Source of the DNA: Erysipelothrix piscisicarius
GTDB taxonomy: Bacteria; Bacillota_I; Bacilli_A; Erysipelotrichales; Erysipelotrichaceae
DNA length: 64,000 nucleotides
Reading direction: 5' to 3'
NCBI RefSeq assembly: GCF_003931795.1
Contig: NZ_CP034234.1
Coordinates: forward strand, 620,001-684,000
Positions 37,362-47,924 of the stretch are shown in pieces. The notes under the pieces were generated by a model that had not been told where the DNA came from, made no database searches, and worked only from the letters and a program-made list of their open reading frames with translations. Position 1 is the first letter of the stretch. The number at the start of each line of letters is the position of its first letter. Made by a program: the position numbers and the translations under genes.

Positions 37362-37449
37362 CGTGCAACTATATTTCGCATATAGGCATTAGCGACTCGA
37401 AATTATTTTCGTGAGCTCTTGTTTTCAGCGAGGATAGTTGTTTTTTTTG
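37362..37449 (+). promoter_or_regulatory. RAT-like antiterminator overlapping a terminator in the leader
   Basis: CAACTAT (37366-37372) can pair with ATAGTTG (37434-37440), followed by TTTTTTTT: a terminator in the leader. The 5' arm also lies in an alternative hairpin, CTATAT-TTCGC-ATATAG, followed by GGCA, with the layout of the ribonucleic antiterminator bound by BglG/LicT proteins, although the primary sequence differs from the classical consensus. Because the next gene is a BglG/LicT-family protein, antitermination of the operon by its own first product is the likely mechanism. Confidence 0.55.
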
Positions 37450-37492
37450 TTGCAGGAGCTCTAGTGTAATCCAGGAAGAAGGAGATGAACGT

Positions 37493-38323
37493 ATGAAGAA
37501 TCAGTTCAAAGTAGTTCGAGCATTCACCCATAATATTGTCTTTGCCCAACTTGATAAGTATGACTATATCTTGATTGGCAAGGGCATCGGCTTTGACGCT
37601 AAGAGCAAAGCGGTCATCGATGAGGAATCTGTCACAAGTTTTTACCGTATTCAAGATTTAGATAAAATGAGTCAGTATGAAAAGATCGTTATGAACACGG
37701 ATGATCACGTATTGCTCGTTACGGAAGCGGCAATTGCTTATGCGGAAAAAAACCTTAATTATAAATTTGATGAATCGATTCATATCTCATTACTCGATCA
37801 TATTAATTTTGCGATTTATCGTTATCATAATCGCGTTAAGATGAGCAACTTCTTCACCGAGGAATACTATCTTATGTATTCTGAGTTTTATGATATTTCA
37901 AAACATATGGTTGAAATGATCAATGCCGAATTGGATGTAGAACTCCCTCATTCTGAGGTTGGCTCGGTAATTCTCCATTTACATGCTGCCATGCATCAAG
38001 GTAAGGTTTCAAACAGCGCCTTTTATGCTCAGGTGATTACTGCATCCGTCGACTTTATCAACAATCGTATTCCAGAAGAATTCACTCAAAATAGTGTGGG
38101 AAAAGCACGTTTAATTACACACCTCAAATTTGCATTTAAACGTTCAGAAGATAATGTAACCCTTACGAATCCATTGATTGATATTCTACGTGAACGGTAT
38201 TGTGAAGCCTAGGAAATCTCTGAAGATCTTGCATTAATGCTTGATCAATAGTTTAATATTCAACTTCCTGAATCAGAAATTGGTTATATTGCACTACACA
38301 TTTACAATTTACAACACTCTTAG
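37493..38323 (+). pseudogene. licT: BglG/LicT-family transcription antiterminator with two in-frame TAG codons
   Basis: An N-terminal RNA-binding CAT domain (about 1-58: AFTHNIVFAQLDKYDYILIG) is followed by PRD1 (DHINFAIYRYHNRVKM; VGSVILHLHAAMHQG) and PRD2 (LITHLKFAFKRSEDNVTL). The frame meets TAG at 38210-38212, then continues EISEDLALMLDQ, a second TAG at 38249-38251, then FNIQLPESEIGYIALHIYNL to a final TAG at 38321-38323. So full length (about 276 residues) is normal for LicT, but two amber codons interrupt the end of PRD2. The missing piece includes the histidine in GYIALHI, a regulatory phosphorylation site in this family. A 239-residue product keeps RNA binding and might be misregulated. 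Confidence 0.8.
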
Positions 38324-38341
38324 TGTTGAGGAGGTTAGATT

Positions 38342-39013
38342 ATGTTAGAAGCTGTGAAAGGCGGACTTATTGTTTCTTGTCAAGCACTTGATGGGGAACC
38401 GTTACAAAGCTCGATGATTATGGGTCGTATGGCGATTGCTGCAAAGGCAGCAGGTGCTGTAGGAATTCGAGCTCAAGGGGTTAATGATATCAATGAAATT
38501 AAAAAGATGGTAGATTTACCGGTCATTGGTATTATTAAGAAAAACTATGAAGGCAGTGAAGTGTTCATCACTGCAACACATCAAGAGGTTGAAGCACTTC
38601 TTGAAACGGAATGTGAAATGATTGCACTTGATGCAACAAACCGTGTTCGTCCCATGGGCGTGAAAACGGAAGACCTCGTCAAACAAATTCATGATGGTGG
38701 ACGTCTAGCAATGGCAGACTGCTCAACTCTTGAAGAAGTCATCGAGGCAGAACGTATTGGTTTCGATTGTGTTTCATGTACACTTGAAGGCTACACATCG
38801 TATTCTAAAAATGTTGATGGACCGGATTTTGAACTGGTAGAGAAGATGGTTCAATCGGTAAAGGTTCCCGTAATTGCGGAAGGGAAAATACATTATCCCG
38901 AGCAATTAAAACGTATTATGGATTTAAAGGTTCATAGTGCTGTTGTAGGGGGTGCCATTACCCGTCCTCAAGAAATTGCGACACGCTTTATAGAAGCGAT
39001 TAAGGAGAAATAA
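38342..39013 (+). CDS. nanE: N-acetylmannosamine-6-phosphate 2-epimerase
   Basis: 223 residues, TIM barrel. Family motifs: GGLIVSCQALDGEPL, GAVGIRAQGVNDI, LPVIGIIKKNYEGSEVFITA, ALDATNRVRPMG, ADCSTLEEVIEAE, VIAEGKIHYPEQ and VVGGAITRPQEI. It converts ManNAc-6-P to GlcNAc-6-P. Its place directly before a PTS EIIBC (stop and start overlap in TAATG) suggests that the PTS delivers ManNAc-6-P or a related amino sugar. RBS GAGGAGG. Confidence 0.95.
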   Translation: MLEAVKGGLIVSCQALDGEPLQSSMIMGRMAIAAKAAGAVGIRAQGVNDINEIKKMVDLPVIGIIKKNYEGSEVFITATHQEVEALLETECEMIALDATNRVRPMGVKTEDLVKQIHDGGRLAMADCSTLEEVIEAERIGFDCVSCTLEGYTSYSKNVDGPDFELVEKMVQSVKVPVIAEGKIHYPEQLKRIMDLKVHSAVVGGAITRPQEIATRFIEAIKEK

Positions 39014-40511
39014 TGTTTAAACAACTACAAAAAATTGGTAAATCATTTATGTTGCCAATTGCAATCCTTCCAGCTGCTGGATTGCTCTTAGGGATTGGGG
39101 GAGCACTATCAAACCCAAATACTGTAGCAGCTTATCCATTTTTAAATCAACCAATCTTACAGGCTGTATTCCAAGTTATGTCTGCAGCCGGAAGTACTGT
39201 ATTTGGAAATCTTGCATTACTCTTAACAATTGGTCTTTGTGCAGGTCTTGCGAAAAAAGATAAAGCAACAGCGGTTTTAGCGGGTGTTGTTGGTTATCTT
39301 GTCATGAATGGAACCATGACGGCGCTTCTTGGGATTTTTAGTCCTGAAGGGGCAGCGATTGATACTGGTGTTATTGGTGGTATTGTAATCGGTAGTGTTG
39401 CGGTATATTTCCATAACCGATACCACAATATTCAATTGCCACAAGTTCTTGGATTCTTTGGAGGATCCCGTTTTGTGCCAATTATTACTTCGTTTGCAGC
39501 AATTTTTGTAGGAGCCGCATTCTATCTTGTTTGGCCTCCCTTCCAACAACTTCTTGTAAGTTGCGGTGACTTTATTGCTACTTTAGGTCCTATCGGAACA
39601 TTCCTTTACGGATTCTTAATGCGTTTATGTGGTGCTGCAGGGCTTCACCACATGATCTATCCAATGTTCTGGTTTACAGAGCTTGGTGGTGTTGAAGTTG
39701 TAAATGGTGTTTCTGTAGCGGGTGCTCAAAAAATATTCTTTGCGCAACTTGCAGATCCAAACCATGTCGGTCTTTATACACAAGGAACGCGATTCTTTGC
39801 AGGTCGTTTCGCAACGATGATGTTTGGTTTACCTGGAGCATGTCTTGCAATGTATCACTGTGTACCGAAAGATAAAGCCAAACAATATGGTGGTTTATTC
39901 TTAGGTGTTGCACTTACATCATTTATTACAGGGATTACAGAACCGATTGAATTTATGTTCTTATTTGTATCTCCAGTCCTTTATGTAATTCACGTGTTCT
40001 TAGACGGTGTATCCTTCTTAATTGCGGATGTTCTTCGTATTTCAATTGGGAACACATTCTCAGGTGGATTTATTGATTTCTTACTCTTTGGAATCTTACA
40101 AGGGCAAGCTAAAACACACTGTCTCTATGTCTTACCAGTAGGGGCACTTTGGTTTGTAATTTATTACTTTGTATTCAAGACATATATCTTGAAATTCAAT
40201 GTACCAACACCAGGTCGTGGTGAAGATGAGGCAGCTCCAGAAGCAGCGGTTACAACGAAAGATTCATTAAAAGATGACTCCATTAAGATTATTGAATATC
40301 TTGGTGGTCAAGAAAATATTGAAGATGTTGACGCATGTATTACACGTTTGCGTGTAGCGGTAAAATCTCAAGATGGCGTAAACAAGGAGGTTTAAAAGCA
40401 CTTGGTGCTACGGATGTACTTGTGGTTGGAGATGGCATTCAAGCGATTTATGGCGCGAAAGCAATTCTCTATAAAAATAATATTGTTGATATCTTAGGTA
40501 TTGACGAGTAG
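39013..40511 (+). pseudogene. PTS glucose/GlcNAc-family EIIBC, frameshifted in EIIB
   Basis: EIIC is intact over about 410 residues (SFMLPIAILPAAGLLLGIGG; AAGLHHMIYPMFWFTELG; GITEPIEFMFLFVSP). EIIB begins with IIEYLGGQENIEDVDACITR containing the phosphocysteine. At GG 40389-40390 the frame stops (VNKEV, TAA at 40393); adding one G restores NKEGLKALGATDVLVVGDGI and the natural end at 40511. The truncated protein keeps the cysteine but loses half of EIIB. A homopolymer loss, so a read error is possible. Context with nanE and EIIA points to an amino sugar such as ManNAc. Confidence 0.83.
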
Positions 40512-40574
40512 GTTTCGTTACTAACATAAGTACGAGTTTGAACAGAATTTTTAAAATATAAATGGAGGTTCACC

Positions 40575-41045
40575 ATGTTTGAACGATTTAAGAAAAAAGA
40601 AGAAACAATGAAAGCATTTGGAACTGGAATTGCACGTTCATTAACGTCGGTTCCAGATCAAGTCTTTTCTCAAAAAATGATGGGTGATGGTTACGCAATC
40701 GAACTTACAGATGGTGAAATTGTTGCGCCAATGAGTGGAGAGGTTACGATGATTTTTCCTACAGGTCATGCATTCGGTATTCTAACGGATTCAGGGATTG
40801 AGGTTCTCATACACATTGGTATTGATACGGTAGAATTAAAAGGTGAAGGATTTCATGCTGTAGTACAACAAGGTGATAAGGTGAAACAAGGCGATGTCTT
40901 AACGCATGTTGATATCGACTTTGTGAAAGCACAAGGCAAATCCTTAGTAAGTCCTTTTATCTTTACATCAGGACAAACCATTACACTTCATAAAGAAGAT
41001 GAAGCTGTTGATCCCTCAACAGCAGACCTTCTCACAATTCAATAG
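40575..41045 (+). CDS. crr: PTS glucose-family EIIA (Crr type)
   Basis: 156 residues. The phosphohistidine motif VLIHIGIDTVELKGEGF is preceded by IVAPMSGEVTMIFPTGHAFG with the second conserved histidine region, and VDIDFVKAQGKSLVSP is typical of EIIA-Glc. It passes phosphate from HPr to EIIB. It is a stand-alone domain and could serve both the adjacent EIIBC and the EIIA-less EIIBC at 7081. RBS ATGGAGG; terminator follows. Confidence 0.93.
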   Translation: MFERFKKKEETMKAFGTGIARSLTSVPDQVFSQKMMGDGYAIELTDGEIVAPMSGEVTMIFPTGHAFGILTDSGIEVLIHIGIDTVELKGEGFHAVVQQGDKVKQGDVLTHVDIDFVKAQGKSLVSPFIFTSGQTITLHKEDEAVDPSTADLLTIQ

Positions 41046-41054
41046 ATAATATAC

Positions 41055-41095
41055 AAAACACGTTTCATCGACAATCGTTGAAACGTGTTTTTTTG
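41055..41095 (+). terminator. Rho-independent terminator after EIIA
   Basis: AACACGTTTCA ... TGAAACGTGTT, an 11-bp perfect stem, then TTTTTT. Confidence 0.9.
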
Positions 41096-41165
41096 TATAA
41101 AAATATCACACGTTCTTAACTAAAATTTCGTGTTAACTTTGTATAATCTTACAAAAAGGAGGGTC

Positions 41166-41588
41166 ATGATGAGAACGTTTAAACGACCTCTGACACGTGT
41201 TTTAAACAGGTATCTTCTAAGTGCTCTAATAATCTTTGTTTTTTTAAGCGTGCTTACATTGATCCTTCAAAACCAAACACGCCTTGATTGGGCCAATGTT
41301 TTAGGCATCTATGTATCTCTTGGTGGAGTTGTCTCTATTTTGTGTATTTATTTTATTATTCTTAAGGATGCCATTCGATTTGAACTGGATGATACCCGTA
41401 TTATTTCGTACCAACTCTTTCGTGTCAAAAAACGTTATGATTTTAATGACTATCACATTACTGTACAGGATTCAGAAATGACGCTCCGCTTTGAAAATAT
41501 GCATACCTTTAAAAGTGACGTGATTCATTGCCAACCGTTAGGTCATGCTGTATTTAAGAAATTAGTCGATCATTTACCCCATGATTAA
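41166..41588 (+). CDS. Two-helix membrane protein of unknown function
   Basis: About 140 residues from ATG 41166 or 41169 behind AGGAGGG. Two membrane helices (YLLSALIIFVFLSVLTLIL and VLGIYVSLGGVVSILCIYFI) precede a soluble beta-rich tail (FELDDTRIISYQLFRVKKRY) resembling a PH-like fold. Not recognised. Stands alone between a terminator and the convergent EEP gene. Confidence 0.6.
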   Translation: MMRTFKRPLTRVLNRYLLSALIIFVFLSVLTLILQNQTRLDWANVLGIYVSLGGVVSILCIYFIILKDAIRFELDDTRIISYQLFRVKKRYDFNDYHITVQDSEMTLRFENMHTFKSDVIHCQPLGHAVFKKLVDHLPHD

Positions 41589-41668
41589 AGATAAGACAAT
41601 TGGATGCAATCATATGCTTGATCCAAACGTTGGTCCTAGTAAAAAACGTAACCGTATGGCTACTTTTT

Positions 41669-42739
41669 TTATTTTAACTTAAAGGTCATGGATACCGGGT
41701 TGTGATCGGAATGTTCAAAGTTAAGTGTTCCATGTCCAATTGTTTGCTTGATTTCAATATTATCCGATACAAGGAAACCATCAATGACTGCGGTAAAGGT
41801 CTCTTGAGGACGGTAAGCCTTATCGACGGCCCGTACCGAAGGATTTGTAGGATCTACACCCCAATGATACCCTTTGGGTGCAAAGTCGTCAGGAAGCTTC
41901 ATAATCCAATCTGGATAAGCATCCGTCCAACGAAATTGTTGCGCATCCGTTGTCGGTAACTCATGATTAAAGTCACCACCTAAAATAACGTAATTTCCCT
42001 GAGCATACTCGGTTTCAAACACATGACGCATTTGGGCAAGTTGTTGAACACGGACTTTACCGCCTTCATCAAAAGCAGAGAAGTGAGCGTTAATAAGAAC
42101 GAGTTCTTTACCGTTATCCGTTGGATAGCGCGTAATACTAAATGCTCGTTTTAGATCAAATAATTGTTTAATCATTGGTTCTTCTCCATCAAAACGATAA
42201 CGTTCAGAAAGCGTTGGAACGGATTTTGAAAGGGTTACAATACCACTTTCTGCTCCACCCATTGGATGTGTAAAAGGAACCGGTACGTATTTCACTTTGT
42301 AATTGGGAGCATAAATACCGTTGTATTCGGTTTTACGCAACAATTCATACTGATTAATGTCATAACTGCGATTACCGGATAAATCAACTTCTTGAAAGAA
42401 CGCAAAATCAGGATCTTGCTTGATGAAGAATTGATTGATCGCATCCATATTTGTCATCACTTCATCGTAGGAATCAGCCCCAGCTTTACTTCCGCCATCC
42501 ATAAAGAAGTCTTGATCTTTTCCTAAAGCACTATAGCCAATATTATACGTTAAAATTGAATAGAGTTTATCCGTTGTAATCGTGGACTGGTGGGTTCCCT
42601 GATCAATCTCGAGTTGAATGCGCGGCTCAGGCTTATAATCGGTAACAAAAGCATAGGTTATAAATCCACCCAGCACAATTAGAACAATCAGTAAAAAAGC
42701 TAAGACCACTTTGATTATTAATTTAAATAGATTCTTCAT
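41669..42739 (-). CDS. Membrane-anchored endonuclease/exonuclease/phosphatase (EEP) family protein
   Basis: About 356 residues from ATG 42739, chosen because GAGG precedes it at the right distance. One N-terminal membrane helix, then an extracytoplasmic DNase I-like fold: LTYNIGYSALG, FFQEVDLSGNRSYD with the metal Glu, INAHFSAFDEGG, ILGGDFNHELP and the terminal HSDHNPVSMTF catalytic pair. It may be a nuclease or a phosphodiesterase acting on lipids; substrate unknown. Confidence 0.83.
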   Translation of the reverse strand: MKNLFKLIIKVVLAFLLIVLIVLGGFITYAFVTDYKPEPRIQLEIDQGTHQSTITTDKLYSILTYNIGYSALGKDQDFFMDGGSKAGADSYDEVMTNMDAINQFFIKQDPDFAFFQEVDLSGNRSYDINQYELLRKTEYNGIYAPNYKVKYVPVPFTHPMGGAESGIVTLSKSVPTLSERYRFDGEEPMIKQLFDLKRAFSITRYPTDNGKELVLINAHFSAFDEGGKVRVQQLAQMRHVFETEYAQGNYVILGGDFNHELPTTDAQQFRWTDAYPDWIMKLPDDFAPKGYHWGVDPTNPSVRAVDKAYRPQETFTAVIDGFLVSDNIEIKQTIGHGTLNFEHSDHNPVSMTFKLK

Positions 42740-42876
42740 AGGCATCCTCATTTCTATAGATTAATTTTACGTTAGATTGTTGGAAGCAACAAGATAAATG
42801 GATGAAACTTTTAAATATGGGATTTTGGTGAGAAATGAATAAGTTTAAATGTTTAGTAGTAATTGGGAAGATGTTG

Positions 42877-42885
42877 TGATATACT
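42877..42885 (+). promoter_or_regulatory. Extended -10 promoter of the cold-shock gene
   Basis: TGATATACT combines a TGn extension with TATACT. Transcription would start near 42892, giving a leader of about 77 nt before the ATG, as is common for csp mRNAs. No good -35 is seen. Confidence 0.45.
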
Positions 42886-42968
42886 TTAGAAGTTATAAGA
42901 TACTCATTGCAATTGTGTGAACAAGGTAAGCATGACCTTCTTAATTAACTAGAACTGGAGGCATACTT

Positions 42969-43169
42969 ATGGAATCAGGAAAAGTAAAATTCTTTAATGC
43001 AGATAAAGGTTTTGGATTCATCATTACTGACAGTGGAAAAGAAATTTTCGTACACTACTCAGGAATTATCAGTGATGGTTTTAAAACTTTAAATGACGGT
43101 GATGTTGTTACTTTCGATATTGAAAGTGATACACGTGGTGATAAAGCTATCAACGTTAAAGTTGCTTAA
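42969..43169 (+). CDS. csp: Cold-shock protein (CspA family)
   Basis: 66 residues with both RNA-binding motifs: KGFGFI (RNP1) and IFVHYSGI (RNP2), within a five-strand OB fold. Acts as an RNA chaperone. RBS CTGGAGG. A strong terminator follows. Confidence 0.95.
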   Translation: MESGKVKFFNADKGFGFIITDSGKEIFVHYSGIISDGFKTLNDGDVVTFDIESDTRGDKAINVKVA

Positions 43170-43186
43170 TTAAAACATTATCATTT

Positions 43187-43211
43187 AACTCTCGGAAACG
43201 AGAGTTTTTTT
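43187..43211 (+). terminator. Rho-independent terminator after csp
   Basis: AACTCTCG-GAAA-CGAGAGTT stem with GNRA-type loop, then TTTTTT. Confidence 0.9.
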
Positions 43212-43402
43212 GTGTCTTTAAAGAGACATTTTTTGTTTTATATGGGCAATGTTGTACTTAAATTTCTCTGAATTTGATATAAAATCACGCGATTTTTGAT
43301 GATTTTGGAAACTTTCTTAAATCTTAACCTATCAAAAAATAATTCATGTATTATAAAAAAAAGAAAATAATAAATACTATATATAAGGATAGCGGTGATT
43401 TT

Positions 43403-46400
43403 ATGAAGAAACGATTTAAAGCGATGATGCCCATAGTTCTTTCACTTCTTTTAGTGATTACAACCGGCACAAATATCCGTGCAAATGACGAAGGAATTGG
43501 TGCAGAACTCACACCAGTGGATGATATATCGATCGTTCAAGCGATTCTGGATGAAGAAGCGACGGATGTTGAAGAGGAAGCATCTGAGGTTTCAGTTGAT
43601 CCCAGTGACCCAGTCGATATTATCGTAGAACTGGAAGCACGACCAATTTTAGATTACGAAAATGAGATCCATAGGGTTGGTAGTTTAGGGGCGTTTTCAG
43701 AAACCAAACAAGCTCAAGACCTCGAAGAAAACTTAATCAAATCTCATGACGTTGTAGTTGATAAGATTTCTGAAGTGATTCAAAAGGATGTGGAAGTAGA
43801 GCGTAATTTTACACGGGTTATGAATGGTTTTTCTCTGAAAGCATCCTTGGATGATCTTAATTTAATAAAAGATATCGAGGGCGTTAAGAGTGCTTTTGTC
43901 AGTCAAACCTATGACATTCCCGAACCAATGGTTGATAGTAATCGTACCATTGGTTCGGATACCGTTTGGACGCAATCACACTACAAAGGAGAGAATACTG
44001 TGGTAGCGGTTTTGGATACGGGTCTTGATACAGGACATCCTGCCTTTGCGGTAGCACCAACACAATTTAGAATTAATAAACAAAAGATCCAAACGGTTTT
44101 AAATAATAAAAAACTCAAGGCGACAGCCAATACACCTGGACTTACTGTAGATCATGTTTATATCAATGATAAAGTTCCATTTGTTTATGACTATGCCGAT
44201 AACGATCCGATTGTTGATCCGAGTGCGCATAATTATGGACGTTTAGCCCATGGAACTCACGTTGCAGGAACTGTAGCGGGAAAAGATCAAGCAGATTTTA
44301 GAGGAGTTGCACCGGAGGCGCAACTCATGATTTTTAAAGTGTTTAGCGATAAAGGCGGTGGGGCCAGTGATATTAGCTTGGTATCGGCATTGGAAGATTG
44401 TGTTTATTTAGGCGTTGATGTCATTAATATGAGTTTGGGTAGTGATGCGGGGTTTATGCATGATGCCTACAAGCCTACAAACCATATGTATAATCGTATT
44501 CGAGATAACGGTATTGTCCTTGATGTTGCGGCTGGAAATGCCATGTCCGCTGCTGTGAAAAACTTATATGGGAATGATTTAACGCTTGCTTCAGATCCCG
44601 ACCACGGTATTGTTGGGAGTCCGTCAACGTATGCGTCTCCGGTATCTGTAGCAAGTGTGAATAATACGAAATATCGTCCGGGAAGTAAGACCGTTGATCC
44701 AACTCAAGTCACCCTTTCTGGTTTCTCCAGTATCGGGACAACCCCTAACATTAGTATTAAGCCAGAAATTTCAGCGCCAGGGGCATGGATACGTTCCGCG
44801 ATGCCCAGATTAAATGGACGTAATTATGATGAGATGTCCGGAACATCCATGGCAACACCGCATGTTGCAGGGGCATCCGCATTAATGAAACAATACTTAA
44901 ATGATAAATTTGGAAGCCTTACCAACATTCAAAAAATGGAACTTACCAATAATCTATTGATGAGTACCGCCCATCCAATTGTACAAAAAGATGGTGCGCC
45001 CCAACCGGTTCGAAAACAAGGGGCAGGGATGATGGATATTAATGCTGCTATTAAGACCCCAGTTTATTTAAGTGTTGATCCAAAGCAAAATCATGATGGC
45101 TCCAATCGCCCTAAAATCGAATTGGGAGATGACCAAAACAAAACGGGTAATTATACGTTGAAATTTAAAGTTACCAATATCGGAACACAAGCCGAAACGT
45201 ATCAAATTCAAGAAAAAGTGAGTGTACCCACAATCAAACGCAGTATCATGGATGATCATCGCGAACGTGTGTTTATGACGGATGATAACCGAAGTGCGGA
45301 TGTAACACGTTCAGGATCTACATCGGTGACGGTTAAGCCGCAGGAAACAAAGGATGTATCGATTACCGTTCAACTTACCCAAGCTGAAAAAAATCGACTC
45401 AACCAGGAATTTGAAAATGGCACGTATGTGGAAGGTTTTGTACAACTCACGCATGCCAGTCATCCACAAATCAGCATTCCATTCTTAGCGTTTTATGGTG
45501 ATTGGGAAAAGCCACCCCTCTTTGATCATGCCGCGGAATATGAGATGGGTGTCCGTGCAAGTAACTATGCACACCGTTATCGTTCTGACAAAATGCCCAT
45601 GGGTGGTAATATTTTTGATCGTCGGATGATTCATACAAATCCAAGTCGTTTTGTACTCTCTCCAAATGGAGATGGCTTGTTTGATAAGTTGAATGGAATT
45701 AATTTAGGTCAATTAAGAAATGTTGAATCCATGACCATGGAAATTACCAACAAACAAAACAGGTCATTATGAAAGAAGAACGTCCAAATATTCGTAAAAC
45801 CTTCTACAACAATACCTATGGAAAACAAGTTCCAAACATCCTTTTCTGGCCTTTCTCAACCTTTACAGGCCTAGATCAACATAAAAATCCGCTCCCAGAA
45901 GGTCGCTATGATTTAAAAATCAGTGCTGATTTGGGATATCGTAAAGGAATTGATCAAGAACTTGTTCATACAATTCATATCGATCATACAAAACCGGTCA
46001 TTCCACAAGATAAAATTAAGTTTACAGAAAAAAATGGAACGGTGATGATGCATGTGGAAAGCAGTGATAATACATTTTTAACGCAAACTGCCCTTTATCC
46101 TGTTTATAATGACAAAGTCCAAGTAAACCGTCCGCTAAAGAAACAGTATACACCCTATGATCTTGTATCCCGTCATGCCTTTGATGTGGATGTGACGAAT
46201 TTAAAAGGTCAAGAAGTTGTGATATCCGCAGTTGATGCCGGAATGCTTGAAACCAATTATAAAACTGTGGTACCCGGCACACCCAAACCACACCTTAAAG
46301 TGGATGAGTTTAAAATAAAAGTGAGTGAACAAATTCAACTTGAACCAGGTAATTTTAAATGGCAGACACCAACGTTTGAATCGGAAGATCGTGATGTTGC

Positions 46401-47814
46401 GGGTGTGAATGATAAAGGACTTGTAACGGGCATTAAACCTGGAGCGACTTTTATTAAAATCCAAGATAAAAATGGCATTGATCTTGTTGCACTTATCGAA
46501 GTATTTGAAGAAGAATCGCTGAAACTTCAAATGAAGGTTGGAGAAAAACGTAAGCTTGTATCTTATGAGTTAGAGGGAACACGTACCTTTGATTCGGATG
46601 CTCCACACATTGTTTCAGCTCTTGATACGGGCGAAATTGAAGCCCATCAAAACGGTAAAGCAAAAATTACGGTTCAAAATGCGTACGAAAAATTAGAGTA
46701 TGAGGTTGAAGTTGTGGATCAACCACAATACAAATCAACGCTAAGCTTTGAGAAAAACGTCTACGAAATTAATTCGGGAACGGTTGTTGCTCCGAAATTT
46801 ACAATAGAAAACAATGATCCAAGCAATCCTGAAGTTGTAACACGATTACTTACAAGCAACGAGGAACACGTGAGCATAGCCGGCCTTAAATTTACAGGGG
46901 AGCATGCTGGTGAAGCTGCAGTCATTGCGGAACTTAAAAATGGAACACGAGCCGTTGCGAAAGTAAAAGTAGGGGGCTTGGATATGAAAAAATTAGATAT
47001 TCTAATCAGTCAAGCATCCAATTTAAATGCTGCCGATTACACCCAAACTTCCTTTACGAACTTAATGACCACACTTCAAGAAGCGAAAACACTTCGCAAT
47101 CAAAAAGGGATTGATCAAAATCTTATTGATAATATGGTCGACAAGCTCAAACAATCCCTGAACCAACTTGTTTTGGTCATTAAAAACTTACCGAGTTCAA
47201 TGGACGTTGAAGTAGGGAATACCTTTAAACTCAGTCCGAAACCAGCTCAAGGAAAATGGATTTGGGATGAAGCATATCTTGAAGGAACACCTCAAAATAA
47301 TGGTCAGGATATGATGTTTAAAGGGCTTAAATAAGGTCAAACGGACATCCGTTATCGCACTAAAGATGGTGAAGAACAATCCGTCGCGGTTACGGTTAAA
47401 GCCAAACCGGAACCCATAGAAATCGATCCAGTTGTTCCCACAAATCCAATCGATCCCGAAAAGCCCAAAGATCCCGAAAATCCCAAAGATCCCGTAAAAC
47501 CAAAAGATCCCGTAGATCCCGTAAAACCAGCGGATCCTGTAGACCCAATAAAACCAAAAGAACCAAAAGAACCTCTAGATGGGGGATTAAAACCAATTGA
47601 CGATTTGAAAAAACCAATTATTAAACCCAAAGATCCTGTTTCACCACCATCACGTGATGAAGGTGTCAAACCTGAAAAACCAGTAGTTCATTTTGGTATC
47701 GTAAGTGAATCTTTACCGCAAACAGGTATTACACCTCAATATCGTGGTTATACACTTTTAGGATTAGGTCTTGTGTTACGAATTATAAGTGATAAAAAGA
47801 ATCACATAAAATAA
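43403..47814 (+). pseudogene. Giant wall-anchored subtilisin-like protease (S8, lactocepin/C5a-peptidase-like), disrupted twice
   Basis: Restored, about 1,470 residues. Signal peptide (1-27), I9-like propeptide (about 70-165), S8 domain with catalytic Asp (VVAVLDTGLDTGHPAF, about 204), His (LAHGTHVAGTVAG, about 285) and Ser (MSGTSMATPHVAGA, about 481). Then Fn3-like and other beta-domains, a proline-rich wall-spanning stretch (repeats of DPVKP/KDPE), and LPQTG with a hydrophobic helix and basic tail. Two lesions: a one-A loss in 45750-45759 (the intact frame reads NKTKQVIMKEERPN), and an in-frame TAA at 47332-47334, after which the same frame continues GQTDIRYRTKDGEEQ. The first lesion leaves the protease domain but removes the anchor. 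It would be secreted, not wall-bound. Confidence 0.82.
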
Positions 47815-47924
47815 CAATCATGATGTTTTACTAAAATTTACACCAAATTCATCACAACAAGTCCTCAATATGTTATTCTAATCATAGTCTGTTATAGGCA
47901 TAATATAAATAGGAGGACTCTAGT

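Noticed and set aside
37493..38323. Pyrrolysine or stop reassignment for the two TAG codons
   Set aside because: Other genes here end at TAG (for example the MazG-like gene, the restored EIIBC frame at 40511 and csp-region neighbours use normal stops), and no pyl genes are seen.
47450..47570. Short repeated DNA units that might suggest a CRISPR or VNTR
   Set aside because: They encode the KDPxxP wall linker, are imperfect, and have no spacers.
47352..47669. Antisense frame with collagen-like Gly-Ser-Thr repeats
   Set aside because: It is the reverse reading of the proline-rich wall-spanning repeat of the subtilase.
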